From NCBI RefSeq assembly GCF_022414595.1, contig NZ_JADWYO010000001.1:186001-250000 (forward strand): 64,000 bases of DNA, in the 5' to 3' direction. Positions 9,333 to 20,436 of this stretch are shown piece after piece (within the stretch, counting starts at the first letter, position 1; every line of letters begins with the position of its first letter). Both the position numbers and the translations under genes were made by a program. The DNA is from Streptomyces sp. MUM 203J (GTDB lineage: Bacteria > Actinomycetota > Actinomycetes > Streptomycetales > Streptomycetaceae). The notes under the pieces were generated by a model that saw only the letters and a list, made by a program, of their open reading frames with translations, did no database searches and was not told where the DNA came from.

Positions 9333-10178
9333 TCAAGGCAGCGCCTTGCGGGCGGTCGCGAAGCGCGGGCGGTTGTTCAGGTCCGGGTGGTCGGCGGCGT
9401 CGGCCCAGCCGGACTGCTCGCTGAAGATCCACGGCACCTGGCCGCCCTGGGTGTCGGCGTGCTCGACGACGACGAGCCCGCCGGGCCGCAGCAGCCGGTG
9501 CGCGGTGCGCTCGATCCCGCGGATCACGTCGAGACCGTCCTCGCCGGAGAACAGCGCCATGTCGGGGTCGTGGTCGCGGGCCTCGGGCGCGACGTACTCC
9601 CACTCGGTGAGCGGGATGTACGGCGGGTTGGAGATGACCAGGTCGACCTGGCCGTTCAGTTCGGGCAGGGCGGTCAGCGCGTCGCCCCGGTGGACGGTGA
9701 CGCGTGAGCCTTCCGCGTTCTTCCGGGTCCACACCAGCGCGTCCTCGGACAGCTCCACGGCGTGCACCCGCGAGCGCGGCACCTCCTGGGCCATGGCCAG
9801 CGCGATCGCGCCCGAACCGGAACACAGGTCGACGACCAGCGGCTCGACGACGTCCATGGCGCGCACCGCGTTTATGGCCCAGTCGACGACGGACTCGGTC
9901 TCCGGCCGGGGCACGAACACCCCTGGTCCGACCTGGAGTTCCAGGTAGCGGAAGAACGCCCGTCCCGTGATGTGCTGGAGCGGCTCACGGGCTTCCCGGC
10001 GGGCGACCGCCTCCCAGTAGCGGGCGTCGAAGTCGGCGTCCTTGACGGTGTGCAGTTCCCCCCGCTTGACTCCGTGCACGAACGCGGCGAGCTCCTCCGC
10101 GTCGAAGCGCGGTGACGGCACGCCGGCGTCGGCCAGCCGCTGGGTGGCCTGGGCCACCTCGGCAAGCAGCAGGTTCAC
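9333..10178 (-). CDS. prmC: Peptide chain release factor N5-glutamine methyltransferase
   Basis: SAM-dependent methylation of the glutamine in the GGQ motif of release factors 1 and 2. The 281-residue protein has an N-terminal helical domain followed by a class I methyltransferase domain: motif I VVDLCSGSGAIALAMA at about 115-130, and the catalytic NPPY tetrad in VISNPPYIPLTEW. It lies 45 bp downstream of prfA, whose product is its substrate, a very common pairing. Confidence 0.95.
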   Translation of the reverse strand: MNLLLAEVAQATQRLADAGVPSPRFDAEELAAFVHGVKRGELHTVKDADFDARYWEAVARREAREPLQHITGRAFFRYLELQVGPGVFVPRPETESVVDWAINAVRAMDVVEPLVVDLCSGSGAIALAMAQEVPRSRVHAVELSEDALVWTRKNAEGSRVTVHRGDALTALPELNGQVDLVISNPPYIPLTEWEYVAPEARDHDPDMALFSGEDGLDVIRGIERTAHRLLRPGGLVVVEHADTQGGQVPWIFSEQSGWADAADHPDLNNRPRFATARKALP

Positions 10179-10223
10179 GGGTCCTCCGGGCTGGGGCAGC
10201 GGGCTGTTCGGTGCACCGCGTCG

Positions 10224-11291
10224 TTACGCCGCGGCGAGCTTGGCGGCGGAGTCGGCGTCGACACACGCCTGGATCACGGCGTCCAGGTCCCCGTCGAGGA
10301 CCTGGTCCAGGTTGTAGGCCTTGAAGCCCACACGGTGGTCGGAGATGCGGTTCTCCGGGAAGTTGTACGTCCGGATCTTCTCCGACCGGTCGACCGTCCG
10401 CACCTGGCTGCGCCGGGCGTCGGCGGCCTCCCGCTCGGCCTCCTCCTGGGCGATGGCGAGCAGCCGGGACCGCAGGATGCGCAGCGCCTGCTCCTTGTTC
10501 TGGAGCTGGCTCTTCTCGTTCTGGCAGGAGGCGACGACACCGGTCGGGAGGTGCGTGATCCGCACGGCGGAGTCGGTGGTGTTCACCGACTGCCCGCCGG
10601 GACCGGAGGACCGGTACACGTCGATCCGCAGGTCGTTCGGGTTGATCTCGACGTCGACCTCCTCCGCCTCGGGTGTGACGAGGACACCGGCGGCGGAGGT
10701 GTGGATACGGCCCTGCGACTCGGTGGCGGGCACGCGCTGCACGCGGTGCACCCCGCCCTCGTACTTCATCCGCGCCCAGACGCCCTGCCCGGGCTCGATC
10801 TGCCCGCGCGCCTTCACGGCGACCTGGACGTCCTTGTAGCCGCCCAGCTCGGACTCGGTGGCGTCGATGATCTCGGTCTTCCAGCCGACGCGCTCGGCGT
10901 ACCGCAGGTACATGCGCAGCAGGTCTCCGGCGAACAGCGCGGACTCGTCGCCTCCGGCCCCGGCCTTGATCTCCAGGATGACGTCCTTGTCGTCGCTGGG
11001 GTCGCGGGGCACGAGCAGCAGCCGCAGCCGTTCGGTCAGCTCCTCGCGGCGCGCCTCCAGCTCCTTCACCTCGGCGGCGAAGTCGGGGTCGTCGGCGGCC
11101 AGCTCACGGGCCGTGTCGATGTCGTCGCCGGTCTGCTTCCAGGAGCGGTACGCGGCGATGACCGGCGTCAGCTCGGCGTAGCGCTTGTTGAGCCGGCGGG
11201 CGTTCGCCTGGTCGGCGTGGACCGCGGGGTCGGCGAGCTGCTTCTCCAGGTCGGCGTGTTCTCCGACCAGTTCCTCGACCGCCTCGAACAT
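10224..11291 (-). CDS. prfA: Peptide chain release factor 1
   Basis: Class I release factor recognising UAA and UAG. It has 355 residues. The universally conserved GGQ tripeptide is at about 232-234 ([20 protein letters not shown]), and the RF1 stop-codon recognition tripeptide is PAT at 188-190 (RF2 would have SPF). The N-terminal coiled-coil domain is rich in Glu and Arg. The ATG start at 11289-11291 has AGGAG upstream. prmC follows after 45 bp, and rpmE is upstream behind a terminator hairpin. Confidence 0.97.
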   Translation of the reverse strand: MFEAVEELVGEHADLEKQLADPAVHADQANARRLNKRYAELTPVIAAYRSWKQTGDDIDTARELAADDPDFAAEVKELEARREELTERLRLLLVPRDPSDDKDVILEIKAGAGGDESALFAGDLLRMYLRYAERVGWKTEIIDATESELGGYKDVQVAVKARGQIEPGQGVWARMKYEGGVHRVQRVPATESQGRIHTSAAGVLVTPEAEEVDVEINPNDLRIDVYRSSGPGGQSVNTTDSAVRITHLPTGVVASCQNEKSQLQNKEQALRILRSRLLAIAQEEAEREAADARRSQVRTVDRSEKIRTYNFPENRISDHRVGFKAYNLDQVLDGDLDAVIQACVDADSAAKLAAA

Positions 11292-11371
11292 CGGGGGCTC
11301 CTGATTTCCGTATGACTCGGGCCTGCGACCGGGCCGACGACTTGGGCCCGCGCTCCGGGCCTGCGGGGACC

Positions 11372-11418
11372 AAAAAGCCGGTCCCGGCCGACCCCCAGCG
11401 GGGCGGCCGGAGACCGGC
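11372..11418 (-). terminator. Rho-independent terminator after rpmE
   Basis: An imperfect GC-rich inverted repeat: GCCGGTCCCGGCCG at 11377-11390 pairs with CGGCCGGAGACCGGC at 11404-11418. Read on the minus strand it is followed by five T residues (11376-11372). It lies 12 bp after the rpmE stop and 80 bp before the prfA start, so prfA probably has its own promoter in between. Confidence 0.8.
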
Positions 11419-11429
11419 GCGAGGGCTCG

Positions 11430-11657
11430 CTACTTCTTGGCGGAGCCGGCGGCCTTCTTGCCGAAGCGGGCCTCGAAGCGGGCCACACGGCCACCGGTGT
11501 CGAGGATCTTCTGCTTGCCCGTGTAGAACGGGTGGCACTCGGAGCAGACCTCGGCGCGGATGGTGCCGCCGTCGATCGTGCTGCGGGTGGTGAACGACGC
11601 GCCGCAGGTGCAGCTCACCTGGGTCTCGACGTACTCGGGGTGAATGTCGCGCTTCAA
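11430..11657 (-). CDS. rpmE: 50S ribosomal protein L31, zinc-binding form
   Basis: Protein bL31 of the large ribosomal subunit, 75 residues. It starts at TTG 11655-11657 ([16 protein letters not shown]) with GGAGA upstream; the longer open frame above this is not L31-like. The zinc ligands Cys16, Cys18, Cys38 and Cys41 are all present (SCTCG and [14 protein letters not shown]). This is the C-plus form, which Streptomyces replaces with a cysteine-free paralogue when zinc is scarce. That paralogue is not in this window. Confidence 0.94.
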   Translation of the reverse strand: MKRDIHPEYVETQVSCTCGASFTTRSTIDGGTIRAEVCSECHPFYTGKQKILDTGGRVARFEARFGKKAAGSAKK

Positions 11658-11844
11658 GGTGTCTCCTAGGTTGTGGAGGGCACCGGGTCGCACGCGCGGG
11701 CTGCGGGTGCGTGAACCGGGGCCGACGTACCAGTCTGCCAGGACCGGCCGCATCTCCCAAAACCGGGGCCTCCCCGGATCTATTCCGCCCCCGCCGACGC
11801 GGCCCGGCGGCGCCCCGGACCGCGTTCCGCGGGGGCGCGCCGGG

Positions 11845-12939
11845 CTACCGCACCACGCCCTCGGCCTGCCCGGTGGCCGTGTCCTTCGTCGCCTCCGCCG
11901 GAATCGGCAGATCCCGCCGCAGCGCGTCCCAGACCTGCTGGGCCTGCGCGTCGACGGGCACGACCCGGTTCCGGTCCACGGTGTCGTACACGACCGGCAG
12001 CGTGATCATCTGCACGCCGTCCGCGTCCAGCCCCGCCAGCCCGCTCGCGAAGTCCGCCAGCTCCTGCACGCCGTCCAGCTCGGAGTCCGGCCTGATCGCC
12101 TTGGTCGCTGCGTCCGCGAGCCCCCAGACCTTGCCGGGACCGCTGAAGACGCCGACCTTCTTCACCTGCTCCATCAGCGCCTTGATGAAGGCCTGCTGGA
12201 GCTGGATCCGCCCGAGGTCGCTGCCCTCCCCGACCGCCTTCCGGGTCCGGACCAGCCCGAGGGCCTGCTCACCGTCCAGCAGATGGGTGCCCGCCGCCAG
12301 ATCGAGGTGGCTGCTGCCGTCCTTGATCGGCTGGGTGGTGGTGACCTCGACCCCGCCCAGCTCGTCGATGAGCTTCTTGAAGCCCGTGAAGTCGACCTCG
12401 ATGTAGTGGTCCATGCGGATGCCCGACATCTGCTCCACCGTCTTCACGGCGCAGGCGGGCCCGCCCACCTCGTACGCGGTGTTGAACATCGCCCGGTACG
12501 CGGCGGGCACGGCCGTCCCGTCCCGGTCGGTGCACTCGGGGCGGGTGATCAGCGTGTCGCGCGGGATCGAGACGACGCTCGCCGCCTTGTGGCCCTCGTA
12601 CACGTGGACGATCATCGCCGTGTCGGAGCGGGCCGAGCCGCCGTCGTCGCGGCCGTACGCGGAGTTGTCACCGGCCCGCGAGTCGGATCCGAGGACCAGG
12701 ATGTCCATGGAACCGTTGTCGATGTTCTTCGGCCGGTTGTCCCCGAGCTGCGTGTTGATGTCGACGCTCTCGATGTTGCCGTCGAGCTTGACGTACGCCC
12801 CGCCGATGGCGGCCCCGCCGGCCAGCAGCAGCCCGACGGCCGTCCACGCGGCGGCGCCGAGTCCCCTGCGCGGTGTCGCGGACCCGCCGCGCCGACGGCC
12901 CGATCCGCGTATTCGGCCGCGCGTCTCCTGCTTGCCCAT
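11845..12939 (-). CDS. LytR-CpsA-Psr (LCP) family protein
   Basis: LCP proteins transfer undecaprenyl-linked glycopolymers to peptidoglycan outside the membrane. I choose ATG 12937-12939 ([14 protein letters not shown]), preceded by GGGGAGAGC, giving 364 residues. The N-terminus is short and Arg-rich, then one membrane anchor at about 29-51. The catalytic LCP domain carries [11 protein letters not shown], a conserved Asp/Arg pair in IPRDTLI, and the late motifs [14 protein letters not shown] and [11 protein letters not shown]. The expected wall-polymer link fits the WecA-like gene 6 kb away, although the two are not adjacent. Confidence 0.92.
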   Translation of the reverse strand: MGKQETRGRIRGSGRRRGGSATPRRGLGAAAWTAVGLLLAGGAAIGGAYVKLDGNIESVDINTQLGDNRPKNIDNGSMDILVLGSDSRAGDNSAYGRDDGGSARSDTAMIVHVYEGHKAASVVSIPRDTLITRPECTDRDGTAVPAAYRAMFNTAYEVGGPACAVKTVEQMSGIRMDHYIEVDFTGFKKLIDELGGVEVTTTQPIKDGSSHLDLAAGTHLLDGEQALGLVRTRKAVGEGSDLGRIQLQQAFIKALMEQVKKVGVFSGPGKVWGLADAATKAIRPDSELDGVQELADFASGLAGLDADGVQMITLPVVYDTVDRNRVVPVDAQAQQVWDALRRDLPIPAEATKDTATGQAEGVVR

Positions 12940-13124
12940 GCTCTCCCCGGTTCGCCCGCTGTTCCCCCGTTTCGGTGTCTGGTCAGACGGCCGGGGGGCG
13001 CAAAGGGTTGCACGGAGGTCCCGGCACGACGACGCCGGCCGCCCCACCCCCGGCAGGTCCTCTCGCGAGGACCCGAACGGGTGACGGGACGACCGGCGTC
13101 GTTCCGCTGCCGGTTGACGCGGCG

Positions 13125-15230
13125 TCAGTCGTTGTTGCCGGCCGACGGCGTCGTCTTCTGGATCTGGAGCAGGAACTCGGCGTTCGACTTGTGCTGCTTC
13201 ATCTTGTCGATCAGCAGCTCGACCGCCTGCTGCTGGTCGAGGGCGTGCAGCACCCGGCGCAGCTTCCAGACGATGGACAGCTCCTCGCTGCCGAGCAGGA
13301 TCTCCTCCTTGCGGGTACCGGACGCGTCGACGTCCACCGCCGGGAAGATGCGCTTGTCCGCGAGCTTCCGGTCGAGCTTCAGCTCCATGTTGCCGGTGCC
13401 CTTGAACTCCTCGAAGATCACCTCGTCCATGCGGGACCCGGTGTCCACGAGCGCCGTGGCCAGGATGGTCAGCGAACCGCCGTCCTCGATGTTCCGCGCG
13501 GCACCGAAGAAGCGCTTCGGCGGGTACAGCGCGGTCGAGTCGACACCACCGGACAGGATGCGGCCGGAGGCGGGCGCGGCCAGGTTGTACGCACGGCCCA
13601 GACGGGTGATGGAGTCGAGCAGCACGACCACGTCGTGCCCCAGCTCCACGAGCCGCTTGGCGCGCTCGATGGCCAGCTCCGCGACCGTGGTGTGGTCCTC
13701 GGCCGGGCGGTCGAAGGTCGAGGAGATGACCTCGCCCTTGACCGACCGCTGCATGTCGGTGACCTCTTCCGGACGCTCGTCGACGAGGACGACCATCAGG
13801 TGGCACTCGGGGTTGTTGTGCGTGATCGCGTTGGCGATCGCCTGCATGATCATGGTCTTGCCGGTCTTCGGCGGGGCCACGATCAGACCGCGCTGGCCCT
13901 TGCCGATCGGGGAGACCAGATCGATGATGCGGGTGGTCACCACGCCCGGGTCGGTCTCCAGGCGGAGCCGGTCCTGCGGGTAGAGCGGGGTCAGCTTGTT
14001 GAACTCGGGGCGCCCGCGGCCGGAGTCGGCGGCCATGCCGTTGGCCGAGTCCAGGCGGACCAGCGCGTTGAACTTCTCGCGGCGCTCGCCCTCCTTGGGC
14101 TGGCGCACGGCACCCGTGATGTGGTCGCCCTTGCGGAGCCCGTACTTCCGGACCTGGGCGAGGGACACGTACACGTCGTTCGGGCCGGGCAGGTAGCCGG
14201 AGGTCCGGATGAACGCGTAGTTGTCGAGGATGTCCAGGATGCCCGCGACGGGGATCAGGACGTCGTCCTCGGACAGCTGCGGCTCGCCGCCGAACTCGTC
14301 GCGGCCACGGCGGCCACGGCGGTCGCGGTAGCGGCCACGGCGACCGCGCCGGCCGCCGCCGTCCTCGTCGTAGCCGTCACCCTGGGGGCCGCCGCCGCCC
14401 TGGCCCTGCTGGGCCTGCCGGCTCTGGCCGCCGCCCTGCTGCTCGTCGCCCTTGCCGCGATCGCGGCGGTCGCGGTCCCGGTCCCGGTCCCGCTGGCGGT
14501 CGCGGCGGTCCCGGCGGTCCCGGCGCCCGCTCTCGGCGGTGTCGACGGAGGCCTCGGCCTGCCCGTCGGGGCGGGCCTCGGTCCGGACGTCGGTACGGGC
14601 CTCGGCGGCCGTCGCCTCGGCGGTGGCGTCGGGGCTGCCGACGGGCGCGGTGGCCCGGCGGCGACGGCGCGCGGAGGCGGCCGTCTGCTCCTCCCCGGCG
14701 GCGGTCTGCTGCTCGCGCGCGGTCGCGGCCTTGGTGGGCTGGCCGGGGATCTCGATGTGCTGCTGGACGCCCTGGCCGGCCTGCTCGCCGGCGGCCTCGG
14801 CCTGCTCGGCCTTCGCGGTGGCCTTCTCGGCCTTCTCCGCCTTGACGGCCTTCTCCGCCTTCGCGGCCTTGGCCGTGGTACCGGCCTCGGCGCTCTCGGC
14901 CTTCTCGCCGGCCTTGGCGGCGGCCGTACGGGAGGTGGCGCGACGCTTCGGCTTGGGCTCGGCGGTGTCGGCGCTCTTGGCGGCGGGGGCGCCTCCGGCG
15001 GCCTGCGCCTCCTTGATGACCTCGATCAGCTGGCTCTTGCGCATCCGCGCGGTGCCCCTGATGCCGAGGCCGGACGCGACCTGCTGCAGCTCGGCCAGGA
15101 CCATGCCCTCAAGGCCGGTGCCGGAGCGGCGGCGCCGTGAGGTGGTGCCGGTGGCAGCACCCGCGGCGGGCGCGGAGGTGTCGACAGACTTGTCGGCAGT
15201 CACGCCCATCAGATCGGTGGTGTCGCTCAC
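13125..15230 (-). CDS. rho: Transcription termination factor Rho, with long disordered insertion
   Basis: Hexameric RNA-dependent ATPase/translocase that ends transcription. It has 701 residues against 419 in E. coli. A Rho-N helical domain is at about 38-77 ([18 protein letters not shown]...). A low-complexity stretch follows, first Lys/Ala/Glu-rich and then Arg/Asp/Gly-rich ([31 protein letters not shown]), as is typical of actinobacteria. Then come the RNA-binding domain and the ATPase core: Walker A PPKTGKT at about 453-459, Walker [13 protein letters not shown]- and R-loop motifs [21 protein letters not shown]. The N-terminal part is repetitive in DNA as well. The ATG start at 15228-15230 has GGAAGG nearby. 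Confidence 0.96.
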   Translation of the reverse strand: MSDTTDLMGVTADKSVDTSAPAAGAATGTTSRRRRSGTGLEGMVLAELQQVASGLGIRGTARMRKSQLIEVIKEAQAAGGAPAAKSADTAEPKPKRRATSRTAAAKAGEKAESAEAGTTAKAAKAEKAVKAEKAEKATAKAEQAEAAGEQAGQGVQQHIEIPGQPTKAATAREQQTAAGEEQTAASARRRRRATAPVGSPDATAEATAAEARTDVRTEARPDGQAEASVDTAESGRRDRRDRRDRQRDRDRDRDRRDRGKGDEQQGGGQSRQAQQGQGGGGPQGDGYDEDGGGRRGRRGRYRDRRGRRGRDEFGGEPQLSEDDVLIPVAGILDILDNYAFIRTSGYLPGPNDVYVSLAQVRKYGLRKGDHITGAVRQPKEGERREKFNALVRLDSANGMAADSGRGRPEFNKLTPLYPQDRLRLETDPGVVTTRIIDLVSPIGKGQRGLIVAPPKTGKTMIMQAIANAITHNNPECHLMVVLVDERPEEVTDMQRSVKGEVISSTFDRPAEDHTTVAELAIERAKRLVELGHDVVVLLDSITRLGRAYNLAAPASGRILSGGVDSTALYPPKRFFGAARNIEDGGSLTILATALVDTGSRMDEVIFEEFKGTGNMELKLDRKLADKRIFPAVDVDASGTRKEEILLGSEELSIVWKLRRVLHALDQQQAVELLIDKMKQHKSNAEFLLQIQKTTPSAGNND

Positions 15231-16754
15231 GAAGGGTCCTTCCCTGGAGCGGACGTCGGCCTTCTGGCTCGGCGACCGGTTGTGCTGTCCGGCTTTGGTC
15301 CTGATGTCGACCGAGCCGGGGCGGTGGTCCCGCCGGGTGCGGCGGGGGAAGAGATAACGTGCGTGGGTCCGGCCCGAGGCCCCCTGCTCGGCCCTCTCCT
15401 GGGAAAGGCGAGGGGTGTCGCGCGCCGGTTCCGGAGCGTGCTCGAAACTGCTCAGGCAGGCTGCTCAGGCAGTTGGGGAGGAGGCTCCCGGAAGAATGGT
15501 CGTCCCTGAGGGGAACGCGCAGCACCGCGCCAAAAAGACGTCGGGTGCAGACTTGAGGTTAACACTACCGGCTCCAACAAACATTCCCCCTCTCCCACAC
15601 CGGCAATCCGCCGGCCCGCCTTTCCCCGGATCTCACGACCCGGCATTTCCTCTCGGCCCTCCACCCGCGACCGGGTCTGTGCCAGCCCCCGGCCGGCGCT
15701 TCGCGCCGCTCCCGGCCCCGGCTTCCGGCCCCGGAACCCCGCGGCCCGGGACCCGGGCCCAGCCTCCGTGCCGAGGCCCCGGGACTCAAGCCCCAAGTCC
15801 GAGCCCCGGTCTCCGAGTCACCCCCGAAACCGGTTCCCGGCCCCCGGTCCCGAAGCCACGAGCTCCGAGCCGACGGCCCGGGACCCCGCGGCCCCGGCCG
15901 CACAGGCCCGACGCCCGCAGACCGGGCCCCGGGTCGCGGGCCGGTGCGCCCGCAGGGGCCGACGCCCCCGGACCGGCAGGCCCGAGCCCACAAGCCCTAG
16001 CCCACGGCCCGCGGACCAGACCCGTGGGCCCCGCAGGCCCGGGATCCGTCGAGCGAGGCCCGGGACCCGCGGGTCAAGACTCTTGTGCCGAACCCGCAGC
16101 CCGCAGGCCCCGGAGCCTGCGCGCCGGGCACGCGGGCCGGGCGGCGCGGCCGGATCCGCAGACCCGGGACCGACAGGCCCGTGTCCGCAGGTCCGAGGCC
16201 GTACATGCCCCGGATCCACGGACCGAATCCGCAGACCCGGAAACCCGCCGCACCCGTATCCGAAGAGCCCGGAGCTCACCGGTCCGGTCCGCCGGAGCCA
16301 AGTCCGCCAGACCATGATCCATCAAACCAAACCCACAGGGTCCGAAGCCACCACTCGCGGCCCGGCCGCAGGCCGCGAGCCGAGGCCGGCGGCCCCGGAG
16401 TGCGGCACCGGGCCGCCCCGCGTCGGCCCGGCAGCCCCTGGCGTGAGCCCGAACCGCAGGTCCGAGGCCCACCGGCCCGAACCCGCAGGTCCGAGGCCGA
16501 GGGGCCCCGCATCCCGTGGCGCCCGGGACCGGAGCCGCGGGCCGATGGCGCCGGAGCCCGCAGGCCTCGTGGAGACGGAGACCCCGTGTTCGGACCCCGG
16601 TCGCTGCCCCCGGGAGGTGCTGCCCCGGGCCGGGAGCACGGAGGCAGGATCCGGGGACTCCCCGGAGGGTCCGGTGGCGCCGTGCGTTCCGCGGCAGCGT
16701 CAAGACGTCGACGTCGGCCACGTCGGCGTCAAGGCGTCGCCACTGTCGTACCTC
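15231..16754. other. Long non-coding tract between rho and thrB with degenerate GC-rich repeats
   Basis: No gene supported. From about 15600 to 16650 the sequence is made of loosely repeated C/G words such as CCCGCAGGCCCCGG and GGCCCGGGACCC. The clearest repeat is the 16-mer CCGCAGGTCCGAGGCC, found at 16185-16200, 16454-16469 and 16483-16498. Open frames exist on both strands because stop codons are rare at this composition, but they translate to Pro/Gly/Arg-rich text with no domain. The part next to rho (15231-15560) is its probable leader and promoter region. Confidence 0.75.
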
Positions 16755-17672
16755 CTACGCGGCGAGCGGCAGGACGCTCGCCCCGGCGGTGTCGAGGCGG
16801 AGGCGGTTCGCCGCCCAGCCCTCCCCCGCCAGCGCCGCGACCTTGTCCGCCGCGCCGTCCTCGGCCAGCGCGAGCACCGTCGGGCCCGCGCCGGAGATGA
16901 CCGCGGGCACGCCGTCCGCCCGCAGCCGGTTGACGAGGGCGATGCTCTCCGGCATGGCCGGAGCCCGGTACTCCTGGTGGAGCCGGTCCTCCGTCGCGGC
17001 CAGCAGCAGCTCGGGGCGCCGGGTGAGGGCCTCGACGAGCAGCGCGGCACGCCCGGCGTTGGCCGCGGCGTCCACATGGGGCACGGTGCGCGGGAGCAGC
17101 CCCCTGGCGGTTTCGGTCAGTACCGGCCTTCCCGGTACGAAAACCACCGGAACGATGGAATGCGCCGGATCCATTCTGATGGCCCGGGCGGCGCCGTTCT
17201 CCATCCAGGCCAGAGTGAAGCCGCCGAGAAGGCAGGCGGCGACATTGTCGGGGTGACCCTCGATCTCGGTGGCGAGGTCCAGCAGCGCGGCGTCGTCGAG
17301 CCGGCTCTCGCCGCCTATCGTCACCGCGCGCGCGGCGACGATTCCGGCACAGATCGCCGCGGAGGAGGAGCCGAGACCCCTTCCGTGCGGGATGCGGTTG
17401 GCGCAGACGACCTCAAGGCCGCGCGGCTGCCCGCCGAGCAGGTCGAAGGCGGTGCGCAGGGACCGTACGAGCAGGTGTTTCTCGTCGCGCGGCAGGGTGT
17501 CGGCGCCCTCTCCGGCGATGTCGACATGCAGCCCGGAGTCCGCGACCCGGACGACCACGTCGTCGTACAGCCCCAGGGCCAGGCCCAGGGCGTCGAACCC
17601 GGGGCCGAGGTTGGCGCTGCTGGCGGGGACGCGCACCCGGACGGCGGCGGCGCGGAAGGCAGGACCGGCCAT
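16755..17672 (-). CDS. thrB: Homoserine kinase
   Basis: GHMP-family kinase that phosphorylates homoserine for threonine synthesis. I use ATG 17670-17672 (MAGPAFRAAAVRVRVP), preceded by AAGGAGAGTC, giving 305 residues. The GHMP motifs are VPASSANLGPGFD near 15-27, the ATP-binding loop PHGRGLGSSSAAICAG at about 95-110, and the C-terminal ISGAGPTVLAL. It lies downstream of thrC on the same strand, but a 324-bp gap with a terminator hairpin separates them, so thrB likely has its own promoter. Confidence 0.96.
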   Translation of the reverse strand: MAGPAFRAAAVRVRVPASSANLGPGFDALGLALGLYDDVVVRVADSGLHVDIAGEGADTLPRDEKHLLVRSLRTAFDLLGGQPRGLEVVCANRIPHGRGLGSSSAAICAGIVAARAVTIGGESRLDDAALLDLATEIEGHPDNVAACLLGGFTLAWMENGAARAIRMDPAHSIVPVVFVPGRPVLTETARGLLPRTVPHVDAAANAGRAALLVEALTRRPELLLAATEDRLHQEYRAPAMPESIALVNRLRADGVPAVISGAGPTVLALAEDGAADKVAALAGEGWAANRLRLDTAGASVLPLAA

Positions 17673-17960
17673 CGCTCGTTGACTCTCCTTGATCTGGCCT
17701 GCGGGGGTGACCTGCGAGGTGGGGACGGGCGGGGATAAGGGGATGAAGGGGGCGCGGCGGGCGCCGCCCTGGGGATGCCCCCGGGAGGGGGCGTCGGGCC
17801 GAAGCGCCGTCGTCGTGAAGAGCCTTGTCACCCGCGGCTTCTGCGGGAGCCGGGCTCGGCACAGCGTATCGAAGGACGGTTCGGCCGCGACATGGGGCGC
17901 ACGGGAGGCGCACGATGCGTGTGACGTACTCTCCCGTGCTCCCGTGGAGTCACAGGAGAG

Positions 17961-17988
17961 CTGACCGCCGCCTTACGGCGGCGGTCAG
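17961..17988 (-). terminator. Terminator hairpin after thrC
   Basis: A perfect 12-bp stem, CTGACCGCCGCC (17961-17972) and GGCGGCGGTCAG (17977-17988), with a 4-nt loop TTAC. It starts 8 bp past the thrC stop. There is no clear T run on the minus strand, so it may be a Streptomyces-type U-less terminator or a processing site. The rest of 17673-17996 shows no gene and presumably holds the thrB promoter. Confidence 0.6.
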
Positions 17989-17996
17989 CGGAAACG

Positions 17997-19076
17997 TCAG
18001 GCCAGGCCCAGCCGCTCCGCCGCGGCCGCGGCGTCGACCGGCACGGTGACCGGCTGCGGCGCGCCCGCCACGGCCCAGTCCGGGTCCTTGAGGCCGTTGC
18101 CGGTGACCGTGCAGACGATGGTCTGGCCCGGGTCGACCTTGCCCTGCTCCGCGGCCTTCAGCAGACCGGCGACGGACGCGGCGGACGCGGGCTCCACGAA
18201 GACGCCCTCCTGCGCGGCCAACAGGCGGTAGGCGCGCAGGATCTCACGGTCCGTCACCTCGTCGATGAACCCTCCGGACTCGTCGCGCGCGGCCAGCGCG
18301 TTCTGCCAGGAGGCGGGGTTGCCGATGCGGATCGCGGTGGCGATGGTCGACGGGTCCTTGACGACCTCGCCGCGCACGAGCGGCGCGGAGCCGGACGCCT
18401 GGAAGCCCCACATCCGCGGGGTGCGCGAGGAGACGCCGTCTCCGGCGTACTCCCGGTAGCCCTTCCAGTAAGCGGTGATGTTCCCGGCGTTGCCGACGGG
18501 CAGGACATGGATGTCGGGGGCGTCGCCGAGCATGTCCACGATCTCGAAGGCGGCGGTCTTCTGCCCCTCGATCCGTACCGGGTTGACGGAATTGACCAGC
18601 GCGACCGGGTAGTTGTCGGACAGCGCGCGGGCGAGGTCGAGGCAGTCGTCGAAGTTCCCGTCGACCTGGAGGATCTTGGCGCCGTGCACCAGCGCCTGCC
18701 CCATCTTGCCGAGCGCGATCTTGCCCTGCGGCACCAGCACCGCGGACACCATCCCGGCCCGCACGGCGTAGGCGGCGGCGGACGCGGAGGTGTTGCCGGT
18801 GGAGGCGCAGATGACGGCCTTGGCGCCGTCCTCCTTGGCCTTGCTGATGGCCATGGTCATGCCGCGGTCCTTGAAGGACCCGGTCGGGTTGGCGCCCTCC
18901 ACCTTGAGGTGGACCTCGCAGCCGGTGCGCTCGGAGAGGACCTGCGCGGGGACGAGTGGCGTGCCGCCCTCACGCAGGGTGACGACGGGCGTGGTGTCCG
19001 TGACCGGAAGGCGGTCCCGGTACTCCTCGATGATGCCGCGCCACTGGTGGGTGCGCTGGGTGCCCTTGCTGGTCAT
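17997..19076 (-). CDS. thrC: Threonine synthase
   Basis: PLP enzyme that converts O-phosphohomoserine to threonine. I start at ATG 19074-19076 ([14 protein letters not shown]), 7 bp after the hom stop, giving 359 residues. The PLP lysine is in [13 protein letters not shown] (about 60-72), the phosphate-binding loop is [15 protein letters not shown], and [14 protein letters not shown] binds the substrate. The family is class II threonine synthase as found in actinobacteria. The tight spacing indicates a hom-thrC operon. Confidence 0.96.
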   Translation of the reverse strand: MTSKGTQRTHQWRGIIEEYRDRLPVTDTTPVVTLREGGTPLVPAQVLSERTGCEVHLKVEGANPTGSFKDRGMTMAISKAKEDGAKAVICASTGNTSASAAAYAVRAGMVSAVLVPQGKIALGKMGQALVHGAKILQVDGNFDDCLDLARALSDNYPVALVNSVNPVRIEGQKTAAFEIVDMLGDAPDIHVLPVGNAGNITAYWKGYREYAGDGVSSRTPRMWGFQASGSAPLVRGEVVKDPSTIATAIRIGNPASWQNALAARDESGGFIDEVTDREILRAYRLLAAQEGVFVEPASAASVAGLLKAAEQGKVDPGQTIVCTVTGNGLKDPDWAVAGAPQPVTVPVDAAAAAERLGLA

Positions 19077-19083
19077 GGGTCCT

Positions 19084-20376
19084 CTACTCCCCTTCAACAC
19101 GCATGATGCTGGCGACACCGCGGACGGTGTCGAGCTTGCGCAGCGCCGCGACGGTCCCGGAGAGGGCCGCGTCGGGCGCGCGGTGGGTCACGACGACGAG
19201 GGAGGCCTCGCCGTCCTTCCCCTGCTGGGTGACGGTGTCGATCGACACGCCGTGCTCAGCGAAGACGGTGGCGACCTGGGCGAGCACGCCCGGTTTGTCG
19301 GCCACGTCGAGGCTGATGTGGTACCGCGTCACCACGTCGCCCATGGGGCTCACGGGCAGTTGGGTGTACGCGGAGTCGCCGGGTCCCGTCGCGTCGTTGA
19401 GGCGGTTGCGGCAGACGGCGACGAGGTCGCCGAGTACGGCGGACGCGGTCGGCGCACCGCCGGCGCCCGGGCCGTAGAACATGAGCTGCCCGGCGGCCTC
19501 GGACTCGACGAACACGGCGTTGTAGGCGCCGCGCACGGAGGCCAGCGGGTGGCTGAGCGGGATCATCGCGGGGTGCACGCGCGCGGTGACGGACTCGCCG
19601 TCGGCGGCGCGCTCGCAGATGGCGAGCAGCTTGATGGTGCAGCCCATGCGTGTGGCGGAGGCGAAGTCCGCGGCGGTGACCTCGGTCATGCCCTCGCGGT
19701 AGACGTCGTCGAGCCGTACGCGCGTGTGGAAGGCGATCCCGGCGAGGATGGCGGCCTTGGCCGCGGCGTCGAAGCCCTCGACGTCGGCGGTCGGGTCGGC
19801 CTCGGCGTAGCCCAGCGCGGTGGCCTCGTCCAGGGCCTCGGAGTACCCGGCGCCGGTGGAGTCCATCTTGTCGAGGATGAAGTTGGTGGTGCCGTTGACG
19901 ATGCCGAGCACGCGGTTGACCTTGTCGCCCGCGAGCGACTCGCGCAGCGGCCGGATGAGCGGGATGGCTCCGGCGACGGCGGCCTCGTAGTAGAGGTCCC
20001 GTCCGTGCTGCTCGGCGACGGCGTGGAGGGCGGCGCCGTCCTGGGCGAGGAGGGCCTTGTTGGCGGAGACGACGGAGGCGCCGTGCTCGAAGGCGGTGGT
20101 GATCAGGGTCCGGGCGGGCTCGACCCCGCCGATGACCTCGACCACCACATCGATGTCGCCCCGCTTGACGAGGGCGGTGGCGTCGGTGGTGACGAGGTCG
20201 GGGTCGATGCCCTCGCGGACCTTGGAGGGCCGCCGGACGGCGACCCCGGCGAGTTCCACGGGGGCGCCGATCCGGGCGGCGAGGTCGTCGGCGTGCGTCG
20301 TCATGATGCGCGCAACCTCGGAGCCGACCACTCCACAGCCCAGCAGCGCCACCTTCAGCGGACGCGTACGCATCAT
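19084..20376 (-). CDS. hom: Homoserine dehydrogenase
   Basis: NAD(P)H-dependent reduction of aspartate semialdehyde to homoserine, the branch point to threonine and methionine. The 430-residue protein has a Rossmann motif [14 protein letters not shown] at about 11-24, the catalytic region [15 protein letters not shown] with [15 protein letters not shown], and a C-terminal ACT regulatory domain ([20 protein letters not shown]) that mediates threonine feedback in this class. It begins at ATG 20374-20376. thrC follows after 7 bp. Confidence 0.96.
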   Translation of the reverse strand: MMRTRPLKVALLGCGVVGSEVARIMTTHADDLAARIGAPVELAGVAVRRPSKVREGIDPDLVTTDATALVKRGDIDVVVEVIGGVEPARTLITTAFEHGASVVSANKALLAQDGAALHAVAEQHGRDLYYEAAVAGAIPLIRPLRESLAGDKVNRVLGIVNGTTNFILDKMDSTGAGYSEALDEATALGYAEADPTADVEGFDAAAKAAILAGIAFHTRVRLDDVYREGMTEVTAADFASATRMGCTIKLLAICERAADGESVTARVHPAMIPLSHPLASVRGAYNAVFVESEAAGQLMFYGPGAGGAPTASAVLGDLVAVCRNRLNDATGPGDSAYTQLPVSPMGDVVTRYHISLDVADKPGVLAQVATVFAEHGVSIDTVTQQGKDGEASLVVVTHRAPDAALSGTVAALRKLDTVRGVASIMRVEGE

Positions 20377-20436
20377 CCGACCTCGTTTCCGTTTCCTGCT
20401 TGTTCGTATTTCTACGGTGGTCCAGTCTCACTCACC

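Noticed and set aside
15415..16721. Long Pro/Gly/Arg frames on both strands between rho and thrB
   Set aside because: Low-complexity text in all frames, no start with ribosome site, no domain; treated as a non-coding repeat tract.
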